This document shows, one piece after another, positions 1-5,375 of a DNA stretch of 7,697 bases. The DNA comes from Tiamatella sp964451715 (GTDB taxonomy: Archaea > Thermoproteota > Thermoprotei_A > Sulfolobales > Acidilobaceae), in contig CAYVIZ010000047.1 of the NCBI GenBank assembly GCA_964451715.1, positions 1 through 7,697 on the forward strand, in the 5' to 3' direction. A model generated the notes under the pieces. The model was not told the DNA's origin. It did no database searches and was given only the letters and a program-made list of their open reading frames with translations. Position 1 is the first letter of the stretch. Every line of letters starts with the position of its first letter. Both the position numbers and the translations under genes were made by a program.

Positions 1-123
1 CAAAATATGAAGAGGAAAACGGGCAACTGGAGGATGGCCCTGATCCCCCTGGTGAGCCCCCAGAGGATACAGGCATCCATGAGCTACATGGAGCCCCTGG
101 TTAGGAAGAACCTGACAAGGTAA
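1..123 (+). CDS. C-terminal end of an unrecognised protein (5' truncated)
   Basis: Frame 1 is open from the window edge to TAA at 121-123, giving 40 residues that end in NLTR. It is basic and contains a hydrophobic stretch (MALIPLVSP). Third codon positions are mostly G or C, as in neighbouring genes. The competing frame 3 (stop TAG 112-114) gives an acidic proline-rich peptide with poorer codon bias. A hairpin and T-tract follow the stop, consistent with the end of a + strand gene convergent with homoserine dehydrogenase. I do not recognise the family. The true start must lie left of the window, or the gene is a tiny ORF starting at the ATG at 7, which is less likely. Confidence 0.45.
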   Translation, partial: QNMKRKTGNWRMALIPLVSPQRIQASMSYMEPLVRKNLTR

Positions 124-131
124 ACAGGGGA

Positions 132-182
132 CCGCCCGGGGAACGCTGGGCGGCTATAAGCGTCACAATTATCCTTCTTTTT
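132..182 (+). terminator. Hairpin plus T-tract between convergent genes
   Basis: CCGCCC (132-137) pairs with GGGCGG (148-153), and the stem can extend by a G-U and a G-C pair around a 6-nt loop. A pyrimidine-rich run, CCTTCTTTTT, follows at 173-182. Crenarchaeal termination relies mainly on T-rich tracts, so the T-run is the likelier signal for the gene ending at 123. The hairpin itself is symmetric and could also serve the convergent gene ending at 190, but no good T-tract follows it on the - strand. Confidence 0.5.
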
Positions 183-189
183 AACTCCT

Positions 190-1176
190 TTACCATAAAC
201 CCCTCAAGGCCTTGTATATGTCGGAGATCATTATAGTCGACGTGGCCACGGGGCCGCCGCCGCTACCCGATAATACTACACGTCCGCCGTCGCCGTACTC
301 TATTACTGCAACATTATTCTTGCCAACGGCAAGCCTCAACGGGTCGTCTCTCCCGACAGCCTGAGGGGCAACCTCCGCCTCCACAGCATTGTCCTCGACG
401 CGTATGCTTGAGACGCATCTAACGAATCCCCCCGTGCTCCATGAATTCCTGAGCCCTGAACGCTTCACCTCCCCTAGCCTCAGAGCATGGCCTAGGGTTG
501 AGGCTATTATAGCCGTCTTAGCCGCGGGATCCACGCATTCAACATCGATGCTGGGATCGGGCTCTGCCACCCCCGCCTCTACTGCTTTTCGTAGGGCTTC
601 CTCGAACGAGTATCCTTTCTCTGCCAGTGTAAGCATGTACGTGGTTGTAGTGTTAAACACGCCGCGTATACCCAGTATTCTGCGGCCGGCGCTCCCGTAG
701 ACTAGTAGGTCGAAGAGGGGTGTGCCCGCCATGAATGTTGCCCTGTAATGTATCTTCTCCCGTAGGGGGTTCTCCGTTATGAGCTCGGGCCGGATTGCTA
801 GGGGGGCCTTGTTAGCCGTTACTATATGGTAGCCCTTCTCCCCCTGGAGCCTGTATATGTCCATGTGTGGAGACTCGTAGAGGCTCGGCCTAGCGTCGAC
901 GACTATCTCCACGTCTACCTCGCCGAGCAGATCCTCCACGCTGGTCTTCACACCCCACGGTGTCTCTGATAAGCCGCCGCGGGGTGCATCCAACAGCCTG
1001 GCAGCCTCCTCCCCGTTGAAGCCGTCCGCTTTTACAGCGCATCCCCTGGAGTCGCAGACGCCGGCCACTATAATGCTGGAGGCCCACTTGTAGCGGCCGC
1101 TGTATAATAGGTATAGGAGGGTTCTACCGACGTTGCCGAAGCCGGCTAGGAGGATCCGGGTCTTCTCCCGGGGCAA
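190..1176 (-). CDS. hom: Homoserine dehydrogenase (no ACT domain)
   Basis: Cytoplasmic NAD(P)H-dependent reduction of L-aspartate 4-semialdehyde to L-homoserine, the branch point to threonine and methionine. The 328-residue protein has the Rossmann glycine motif GFGNVG (12-17) and the TANKAPLA segment (120-127) that meets the nicotinamide. FNTTTTYML (174-182) replaces the usual NGTTNY-type motif. The catalytic block AEPDPSIDVECVDPAAK (204-220) contains the conserved Asp216 and Lys220, four residues apart as in characterised enzymes. The C-terminal return to the nucleotide fold is SGSGGGPVATS (303-313). Length fits the short archaeal form without a regulatory ACT domain, so no threonine feedback site is visible. 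The start is TTG at 1176; a GGAGG (1188-1192) lies 11 nt upstream inside the preceding gene, which ends 6 nt before. It is probably cotranscribed with that gene. The reaction call is firm; the cofactor preference is not deduced. Confidence 0.93.
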   Translation of the reverse strand: MPREKTRILLAGFGNVGRTLLYLLYSGRYKWASSIIVAGVCDSRGCAVKADGFNGEEAARLLDAPRGGLSETPWGVKTSVEDLLGEVDVEIVVDARPSLYESPHMDIYRLQGEKGYHIVTANKAPLAIRPELITENPLREKIHYRATFMAGTPLFDLLVYGSAGRRILGIRGVFNTTTTYMLTLAEKGYSFEEALRKAVEAGVAEPDPSIDVECVDPAAKTAIIASTLGHALRLGEVKRSGLRNSWSTGGFVRCVSSIRVEDNAVEAEVAPQAVGRDDPLRLAVGKNNVAVIEYGDGGRVVLSGSGGGPVATSTIMISDIYKALRGLW

Positions 1177-1182
1177 GCCTGT

Positions 1183-1704
1183 TCAGGCCTCCATGTCGCT
1201 GTAGTACTCGTCTAGCACGCTTGATATATGCTGGTTCAACTCGTCTATGAGTCCTGCCTTGCTGCTCCTCTCGAATAATACCTCAAGCATACGCTCCGCG
1301 TCCTTCAAGTACTCCATGTTCCCCGTCTTCAGGTATAGATCGAAGGCGTAGCTGGCCCTGTAGAGCGGCGCTAGGAACCTGGCCTTGGTGGCGGGGTCCA
1401 TTTTCTGCCAGCTGGGAGTGCACTGGAGGAGGTAGCCCGTGCTTATCAGGCTCCTAACATTTAGAACCAGCTTAGCCTCGGCGCTCCTCTCCTGCTCCGC
1501 CACATACTGGAGTTGCACGGGCTCGCTTATGCTGGCTATGTCCCTACAGTACATCCTCCTCTTCTCCAGGAGTATCTCGCGGAGATCCTCGTCCAGCTCG
1601 GCCAGCCTGCTGGCAAGCAGCTCCTCCGCCTCCTCGAGGGTCTCGACCCAGTATATCTCCTCTATCAGCCTCTGGAACGCGTCTCCGACAGGGTCGCCCG
1701 GCAC
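1183..1704 (-). CDS. Unknown all-helical acidic protein upstream of homoserine dehydrogenase
   Basis: A 173-residue soluble protein of no family I recognise. It is rich in Glu, Leu and Ala, with long predicted amphipathic helices: about 10-54, including a charged stretch (EEAEELLASRLAELDEDLRE), then 60-85 and 105-165. There is no signal peptide or membrane segment. Its only cysteines are at about 53 and 94, so no metal-binding cluster is evident. The start is GTG at 1704, the first start codon after an in-frame TGA; a weak AGGTG lies 2 nt upstream, and a TATA box about 45 nt upstream implies a short leader. The stop is 6 nt from the homoserine dehydrogenase TTG, so the two are very likely one transcript. 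The pairing suggests, without proving, a link to aspartate-family amino acid synthesis. That the gene is real is supported by codon bias, the tight junction and the promoter. Confidence 0.75.
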   Translation of the reverse strand: MPGDPVGDAFQRLIEEIYWVETLEEAEELLASRLAELDEDLREILLEKRRMYCRDIASISEPVQLQYVAEQERSAEAKLVLNVRSLISTGYLLQCTPSWQKMDPATKARFLAPLYRASYAFDLYLKTGNMEYLKDAERMLEVLFERSSKAGLIDELNQHISSVLDEYYSDMEA

Positions 1705-1744
1705 TGCACCTGTGCACCAAGCATATCAAAGGGGGATACCGGGG

Positions 1745-1754
1745 CTTATAAAGG
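1745..1754 (-). promoter_or_regulatory. TATA box for the unknown gene-hom operon
   Basis: The - strand reads CCTTTATAAG here, with the archaeal core TTTATA at 1752-1747. Transcription would start roughly 25 nt downstream, near 1724, leaving a leader of about 20 nt before the GTG at 1704. The upstream BRE region (GCTTCC) is not purine-rich, so the match is carried by the TATA core. The core is nearly palindromic, but no + strand gene starts nearby. Confidence 0.6.
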
Positions 1755-1780
1755 AAGCATGTGGCCGTGGGACAATGAGG

Positions 1781-1790
1781 AAAAAGAAAA
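1781..1790 (-). terminator. T-tract after the thiolase/DUF35 operon
   Basis: On the - strand this is TTTTCTTTTT, 24 nt past the TAG of the last operon gene and about 27 nt before the TATA box of the next unit. A pyrimidine run without a required hairpin is the usual archaeal termination signal, and the placement between two co-directional units fits. Confidence 0.6.
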
Positions 1791-1813
1791 CATGTAGTGT
1801 TGAAACACGTGAT

Positions 1814-2263
1814 CTAGTACTCTTCGAAGTAGAGTATATCCTCTATAGTCCCCTTCCTCTCCTCCCTAGGACGGAACACGGGCCTCACAGGCATACCTAT
1901 ATACACCGGGCTCCCCGGCTTGAGCCTGTGTATGAGGCCTCCGGTAAGCCTCTCCCCCTCGGGCTTGGCGAACACATACACCACCGGCTCATCGTCCTCG
2001 TATACTATTGTGTACGTGTCAACACTCCACATAGTGTCACCCGGTACGTCTACATAGCCTCTAGGCCTGCTCAAGTCGTAGCAGAAGCCCCTAGGGGGCA
2101 CCTGTACATACTCCCCGCAGTCCTCGCCTATTATCCTCCCCTCGAGCAGAGCTCTAGCGAACTCGAGGCCTCCCTTGCCCGGGGGATACCTGAAGACGTC
2201 GACATCCATACTGCCCGGGTAATGCCTGTATACTCCCAGTCTGCTTTCCCTCCTCCAGATCAC
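1814..2263 (-). CDS. DUF35 OB-fold protein with a degenerate zinc ribbon
   Basis: A 149-residue protein, probably a small subunit or acyl-CoA-handling partner of the thiolase-like proteins encoded upstream. It is homologous to the adjacent DUF35 protein: EGRIIG (41-46), VPPRGFC (55-61) and the C-terminal RPREERKGTIEDI (131-143) match EGRIIG, VPPRSYC and KPPEEREGSILDI there. The zinc ribbon is incomplete. Aligned on PPR, the first two cysteine positions are Glu and Gly (one Cys is shifted by a residue), the third is kept (Cys61) and the fourth is Leu. Zinc binding is therefore doubtful, while the OB-like half (about 70-145) appears intact. The start chosen is GTG at 2263, not the ATG at 2293: it sits in a GTGA overlap with the previous stop and has GGAGGTG 7 nt upstream. 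This implies translational coupling. Confidence 0.85.
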   Translation of the reverse strand: MIWRRESRLGVYRHYPGSMDVDVFRYPPGKGGLEFARALLEGRIIGEDCGEYVQVPPRGFCYDLSRPRGYVDVPGDTMWSVDTYTIVYEDDEPVVYVFAKPEGERLTGGLIHRLKPGSPVYIGMPVRPVFRPREERKGTIEDILYFEEY

Positions 2264-2802
2264 TCTTCCACACCTCCCACCGGCTCGAAGCACTCAATGT
2301 CAAGTATGCTCCCCTCACGCTCCTCGGGGGGCTTCCACCGGGCCTTAACCTTCATACCTATAGCCCTACCAGTCATAACGTCCTCCGGTGTTACACCGCA
2401 CAGCCTATGGAATAAGCCGGCGAACTCGTAGCTCCCGTCCCTGTAGCCCGGTGTCTCCAAGCGTATTACGCCTACTATCACGGGCTCGCTTAGCCGGCCC
2501 CTCTTAGCGGATATATAGCTCACCACGGCCGTCGAGATTTCACCTCTATCAGAGACCTCGACGAACTCGTCCGTCGGCTTCATACAGTACTCACAATAGC
2601 TCCTCGGAGGCACGAATACGCGGCCGCATCTACGGCAGAGGGAGCCTATTATACGGCCCTCCTTCAACCCGTTCAAGAACACTGAAACCGCGTACCCTGC
2701 CGAGAACGTGTACCTCGAGAAAGGCCTGTAGTATACTACGCCCGGGAGCTCCTCGAAGTCCTTCTCAGAGAGCTTAGTCCCCTCAAGCATGTAACCCTTC
2801 AC
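2260..2802 (-). CDS. DUF35 protein: zinc ribbon plus OB fold, thiolase partner
   Basis: A 180-residue acyl-CoA-associated DUF35 (ChsH2-like) protein. After an N-terminal helical region (12-50) comes a rubredoxin-like zinc ribbon with Cys56-x2-Cys59 and Cys70-x2-Cys73 around the family signature VFVPPR. An OB fold follows (about 82-172), closing with KPPEEREGSILDIECF. In known archaeal and bacterial systems such proteins bind a thiolase-fold enzyme and help channel or hold CoA esters (ChsH2 with Ltp2, BbsA with BbsB, and the archaeal thiolase/HMG-CoA synthase complex). Here it lies directly behind two thiolase-like genes, which supports the same role. The start is GTG at 2802 with GGAGGTGA 6 nt upstream; the in-frame ATG four codons later is too far from that site. 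It overlaps the next gene by 4 nt. The substrate cannot be read from the sequence. Confidence 0.9.
   Translation of the reverse strand: MKGYMLEGTKLSEKDFEELPGVVYYRPFSRYTFSAGYAVSVFLNGLKEGRIIGSLCRRCGRVFVPPRSYCEYCMKPTDEFVEVSDRGEISTAVVSYISAKRGRLSEPVIVGVIRLETPGYRDGSYEFAGLFHRLCGVTPEDVMTGRAIGMKVKARWKPPEEREGSILDIECFEPVGGVEE
2271..2277 (-). promoter_or_regulatory. Ribosome binding site fixing the second DUF35 start
   Basis: GGAGGTG on the - strand lies 7 nt before the GTG at 2263 and within the coding end of the preceding gene. It decides for this start over the ATG at 2293, which has no comparable site and would give a 34-nt overlap. Confidence 0.8.
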
Positions 2803-2808
2803 ACGTGA

Positions 2809-2816
2809 TCACCTCC
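2809..2816 (-). promoter_or_regulatory. Ribosome binding site of the first DUF35 gene
   Basis: GGAGGTGA on the - strand includes the TGA stop of the thiolase-like gene and lies 6 nt before GTG 2802. The stop codon is thus part of the next gene's binding site, favouring reinitiation. Confidence 0.8.
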
Positions 2817-3987
2817 CGAGAACTATCACCGTGCCAACCTGCATGAGGTCGCCCCACGCCTGGGCCACGCCCCGGTATACGTCCTTCTTCACCTGCCTCT
2901 CACCAGCCTTACCGGCGAGCTGCCAGTAGACCTCTATGGTCTTCATCACACCCGCCGCCGCTATAGGGTTGCCTACCCCCAGCAGCCCCCCGCTCGGGCT
3001 GGAGGGGAGCTCTCCATCCCTCTCGTAGAAGCCCTCCTTCAACAGCTTCCAAGCACCACACCTCGGGGCCAGCTGTAGTCCCTCGAGGTGGTGGAGCTCC
3101 TTGTAGTCGAACGGGTCATAGGGCTCCGCGACGTCTATCTCCTTCAACGGCTTCTCTATGCCAGCCATCCTGTAAGCCATGCGTGCAGCGTACTCGACAT
3201 ACCTAGGGTAATACAAGTCCCTATTATACCAGTGCGTGTTATCCAGCGTCCACCCGACACCCTCGACATACACGGGGTTATCGGTTATCCTCCTAGCCAC
3301 CTGCTCCGAGGCGAGGACCATGGCGGCGGCCCCGTCGCTTACAGGGCTTATGTCAAGCCTGTTAACAGGCCACACGAGGAGCTCGCTGTTCAACACGTCC
3401 TCCACAGTTATCTCCGCCGCAGCCTGCGCCGCAGGGTGGCTGAGGGCGTTCCTCTTATTCTTAACGGAAACCAGTGCTATGTCCTCCTTACGGGCGCCGC
3501 AGCGTGCCATGTAGCGCCTCATCTCCATAGCGAATATCCATATAAGGTTAGGCTTGAGAGGCCGCTCCAGTATGGGATCCCAGATATAGGCGAAAACGTA
3601 CTGCGGGTGGGGTAGGGCGTGGCTCATCTTCTCCTCCCCAACAGCCAGCACTGTGCGGCACTTACCGCTCGCGACATGCCACCACGCCGCCACCGGTATC
3701 ATGACACCCGTGCCGCCGCCCACGTAGACCCTGACCATCGGCTTGGAAACAGCCCCGCTGCCGTCTGCCAGGTATTCACCGTTGAAGTGAACCCCGTCGA
3801 AGGCGTCGGGCGCAGTGCCTGTTACTATGCAGTCTATATCGTCTAGCGTGAGCCCGGCCTCCTCCAGCGCCATGCGGGACGCAGCGGCCGCGAGCTCCTG
3901 CGGCGTCTCGAGGAGCCTCCGCCTAAAGAGCGTGAGCCCGGCACCTACTACTGCGACCCTGTTTTTCACGTGTATATTCGTCCTCAC
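2809..3987 (-). CDS. Thiolase-fold protein B, SCP2 type, without catalytic Cys/His
   Basis: A 392-residue protein with full-length SCP2/archaeal thiolase architecture. It has an N-terminal strand VAVVGAGLT (11-19), helix ELAAAASRMALEEAGL (31-46), a conserved SDGAAA segment (217-222), AEPYDPFDYKEL (287-298) and the C-terminal SPSGGLLGVGNP loop (330-341). The active site is not that of a working thiolase. The nucleophile motif C-G-S-G is G-G-T-G (91-94), the usual HDCF-type His is Tyr290, the GHP His is Asn340, and no Cys lies in the C-terminal loop (QAWGDLMQ). It may be a CoA-ester aldolase/lyase of the Ltp2 kind or a complex partner. The start is GTG at 3987 in a GTGA overlap with the upstream paralogue, with GGAGGTGA 6 nt ahead. 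It would often be auto-annotated as acetyl-CoA acetyltransferase, which I would not accept. Confidence 0.88.
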   Translation of the reverse strand: MRTNIHVKNRVAVVGAGLTLFRRRLLETPQELAAAASRMALEEAGLTLDDIDCIVTGTAPDAFDGVHFNGEYLADGSGAVSKPMVRVYVGGGTGVMIPVAAWWHVASGKCRTVLAVGEEKMSHALPHPQYVFAYIWDPILERPLKPNLIWIFAMEMRRYMARCGARKEDIALVSVKNKRNALSHPAAQAAAEITVEDVLNSELLVWPVNRLDISPVSDGAAAMVLASEQVARRITDNPVYVEGVGWTLDNTHWYNRDLYYPRYVEYAARMAYRMAGIEKPLKEIDVAEPYDPFDYKELHHLEGLQLAPRCGAWKLLKEGFYERDGELPSSPSGGLLGVGNPIAAAGVMKTIEVYWQLAGKAGERQVKKDVYRGVAQAWGDLMQVGTVIVLGR

Positions 3988-5153
3988 GCGGCTTCACCTC
4001 CACTATAATACGACAGCACCGCTACAGCCGAGGTATACGTGGGCGGGCCCCTCCAGGATACGACAAGGCCGCGTCCCTCCCCCATGGCTAGAAGCCTCGT
4101 GTAGGCGAAGTATGTCCTCATAAGCCCCGTAGCCTCGAAGGGGGCTCCCGCGGCTAGGCTGCCGCCGCTGGCGTTCACGGGGAAGCCGCCGTCGGGGTAT
4201 ACGGTACCGCTTCTCAGCATCCCCACAGCGTCTCCCCCTAGGAGGGCCTCCTCTAGGGATAAGAGCTCCATGTAGCTATACCTGTCGTCCACCTCGGCGA
4301 AGTCTATCTGGTCCAGGGGGCTGGTGATCCCGGCCTCGGTGTACGCGGCCAGAGCGGCCTGCCTTATGCTGGGCATTGAGCCCCAGACGTGTCTCTCCGG
4401 TAGATACGTCTCTGTACTGTATCCGATGCCCTCGAGCCAGACCGCTGTATCCCAGGCGTCGAGCCTCTCCACGGCCGTGTCGCTCGCGAGGACTGCTACC
4501 AGTGCAGCGTCAACCGGGGGCGCTATCTCGTACTCCGTCAAGGGGTACGCTACAATCTTGGACTCGAGTATCTCGTCCACGCTGACGTTCGCAGCGTAGG
4601 AGGCGAGAGGGTTCGCTAGGCCGTTATTCTTGTTTTTCGCAGCCACCTCGGCGAGCTCCTCTACTCCTACTCCCCTGGACTCCATGTAGGCTACGGCGTC
4701 CATGGCTGCTATGAAGTGGGGTGTAGACCTGGAGGGTGCTATGGGCCTTGTGTAGAGGGGGTCGAGGGCTAGCTCGTAGATTTTCCCGAGGTCTACTATG
4801 TCGCTGGGCTTCCCGTGTGCCTCCACGGCGACTACGTCGAAGTAACCGGTCTGTATGAGCATCGCGGCCTGGGCCAGTCCCTGGAGGCCGTCTCCTGACA
4901 CTGTGAATGTGGGCCTGAGCACTCCTCCTATGGGCTCTGGGGCGAACTCGTCGGCGATCGCTATGCCCTCCCAGTAGTCCTCCTGGCATGATATGAACGC
5001 GTCCACGGTGCTCCTCGGGTCTTCTATGCCCGCCATATTGTAGGCTTTGAGGGCGGCTTCGAACATTAGCTCCCTGAAGCTTGCATGCGGCGTAGTCGGC
5101 TGGAACCCGGAGAAGCCCATTCCTATCAGTGCTACTTTGGGCTTCACGGTCAA
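3984..5153 (-). CDS. Thiolase-fold protein A, strongly divergent paralogue
   Basis: A 389-residue thiolase-superfamily protein and first gene of the quartet. Family features include the N-terminal VALIGMGFSGF (7-17), the core helix after GDGLQG (87-92), FAEVDDRYSYMELL (285-298), NASGG (327-331) and C-terminal TSAVAVLSY (374-382). It is more degenerate than its neighbour. The nucleophile position is Ser86 (V-S-G-D-G), HDCF is DDRY (289-292), GHP is GAP (336-338), and the SDGAAA segment is PVDAALVA (213-220). The only cysteine is Cys56, far from the active-site motifs. Either different catalytic residues are used or the subunit is structural, forming a heterodimer with protein B. The start is TTG at 5153: an in-frame TAG lies directly before it and GAGGTG (5162-5167) lies 8 nt upstream. 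The GTG two codons in is possible but 14 nt from that site. Confidence 0.85.
   Translation of the reverse strand: MTVKPKVALIGMGFSGFQPTTPHASFRELMFEAALKAYNMAGIEDPRSTVDAFISCQEDYWEGIAIADEFAPEPIGGVLRPTFTVSGDGLQGLAQAAMLIQTGYFDVVAVEAHGKPSDIVDLGKIYELALDPLYTRPIAPSRSTPHFIAAMDAVAYMESRGVGVEELAEVAAKNKNNGLANPLASYAANVSVDEILESKIVAYPLTEYEIAPPVDAALVAVLASDTAVERLDAWDTAVWLEGIGYSTETYLPERHVWGSMPSIRQAALAAYTEAGITSPLDQIDFAEVDDRYSYMELLSLEEALLGGDAVGMLRSGTVYPDGGFPVNASGGSLAAGAPFEATGLMRTYFAYTRLLAMGEGRGLVVSWRGPPTYTSAVAVLSYYSGGEAA
3994..4001 (-). promoter_or_regulatory. Ribosome binding site of thiolase-like gene B
   Basis: GGAGGTGA on the - strand lies 6 nt before GTG 3987, inside the last codons of the upstream paralogue. 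It fixes the GTG start and supports coupled translation of the two thiolase-like subunits. Confidence 0.8.
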
Positions 5154-5161
5154 CTATACTG

Positions 5162-5167
5162 CACCTC
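5162..5167 (-). promoter_or_regulatory. Ribosome binding site deciding the TTG start of thiolase-like gene A
   Basis: GAGGTG on the - strand lies 8 nt before TTG 5153. It shows the operon mRNA has a leader and favours TTG over the GTG at 5147. Confidence 0.65.
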
Positions 5168-5182
5168 TACCCTTGCATGGAG

Positions 5183-5223
5183 GGTGGAGAATATGGTTCG
5201 AGGATTTGGGATGGTTCTCCACC
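5183..5223. repeat. 9-bp inverted repeat upstream of the thiolase operon
   Basis: GGTGGAGAA (5183-5191) and TTCTCCACC (5215-5223) are perfect inverted copies with a 23-nt spacer, extendable by wobble pairs at each end. The spacer side carries a direct repeat ATGGTTC (5193-5199 and 5211-5217). The element lies between the operon's TATA-like region and its ribosome binding site. It could fold in the mRNA leader or act as a dimeric operator near the transcription start. Which one applies cannot be told from sequence alone. Confidence 0.5.
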
Positions 5224-5226
5224 TTG

Positions 5227-5264
5227 AATAATAATATATCAAGACTCCGTGATAAATAATTTTG
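5227..5264 (-). promoter_or_regulatory. AT-rich promoter region of the thiolase/DUF35 operon
   Basis: Two TATA-like elements are read on the - strand: ATTTATC behind an A-rich BRE-like AAAATT (5263-5251), and GATATATTATTATT (5240-5227). The first would start transcription near 5229 and the second near 5209, giving leaders of roughly 75 or 55 nt. Either places the inverted repeat at or inside the transcript start. The first element is nearly palindromic and could also be read on the + strand. Confidence 0.45.
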
Positions 5265-5317
5265 CTCTACACCTTTCAACGCCTCCGTGAATAGGTGGCA
5301 CTGTTCTCTTGCATCGG

Positions 5318-5331
5318 CAAAAGCCTTATTA
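5318..5331 (+). promoter_or_regulatory. BRE/TATA promoter of the metallophosphoesterase gene
   Basis: CAAAAGCCTTATTA combines an A-rich BRE with a TATA-like CTTATTA. Expected transcription start is near 5354, about 22 nt before the ATG at 5376. This makes the upstream in-frame starts at 5295 (GTG) and 5343 (ATG) unlikely, because they would precede the transcript start. Confidence 0.5.
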
Positions 5332-5375
5332 CAAGACGGGGGATGGTCTTCCTGGTATATGGTGTTCATGTAGTA

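Noticed and set aside
101..196. 31-codon - strand ORF whose ATG overlaps the hom stop (ATGGTAA)
   Set aside because: It has no homology I recognise, it runs through the hairpin/T-tract, and it is antisense to the better supported + strand frame at 1-123.
1439..2431. 330-codon + strand open frame opposite three genes
   Set aside because: It runs antisense through the unknown gene, an intergenic terminator/promoter and both DUF35 genes. Its Ser/Leu/Arg-rich product looks like no domain, and the - strand genes explain the region fully.
2809..5153. Acetyl-CoA acetyltransferase for ketone-body, mevalonate or beta-oxidation use
   Set aside because: The fold matches, but both paralogues lack the nucleophilic Cys and GHP His required for classical thiolase chemistry.
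5295..5375. 27-residue N-terminal extension of the metallophosphoesterase (GTG 5295 or ATG 5343)
   Set aside because: The BRE/TATA element at 5318-5331 and the signal-peptide layout both favour ATG 5376; the longer forms would start upstream of the expected transcript.
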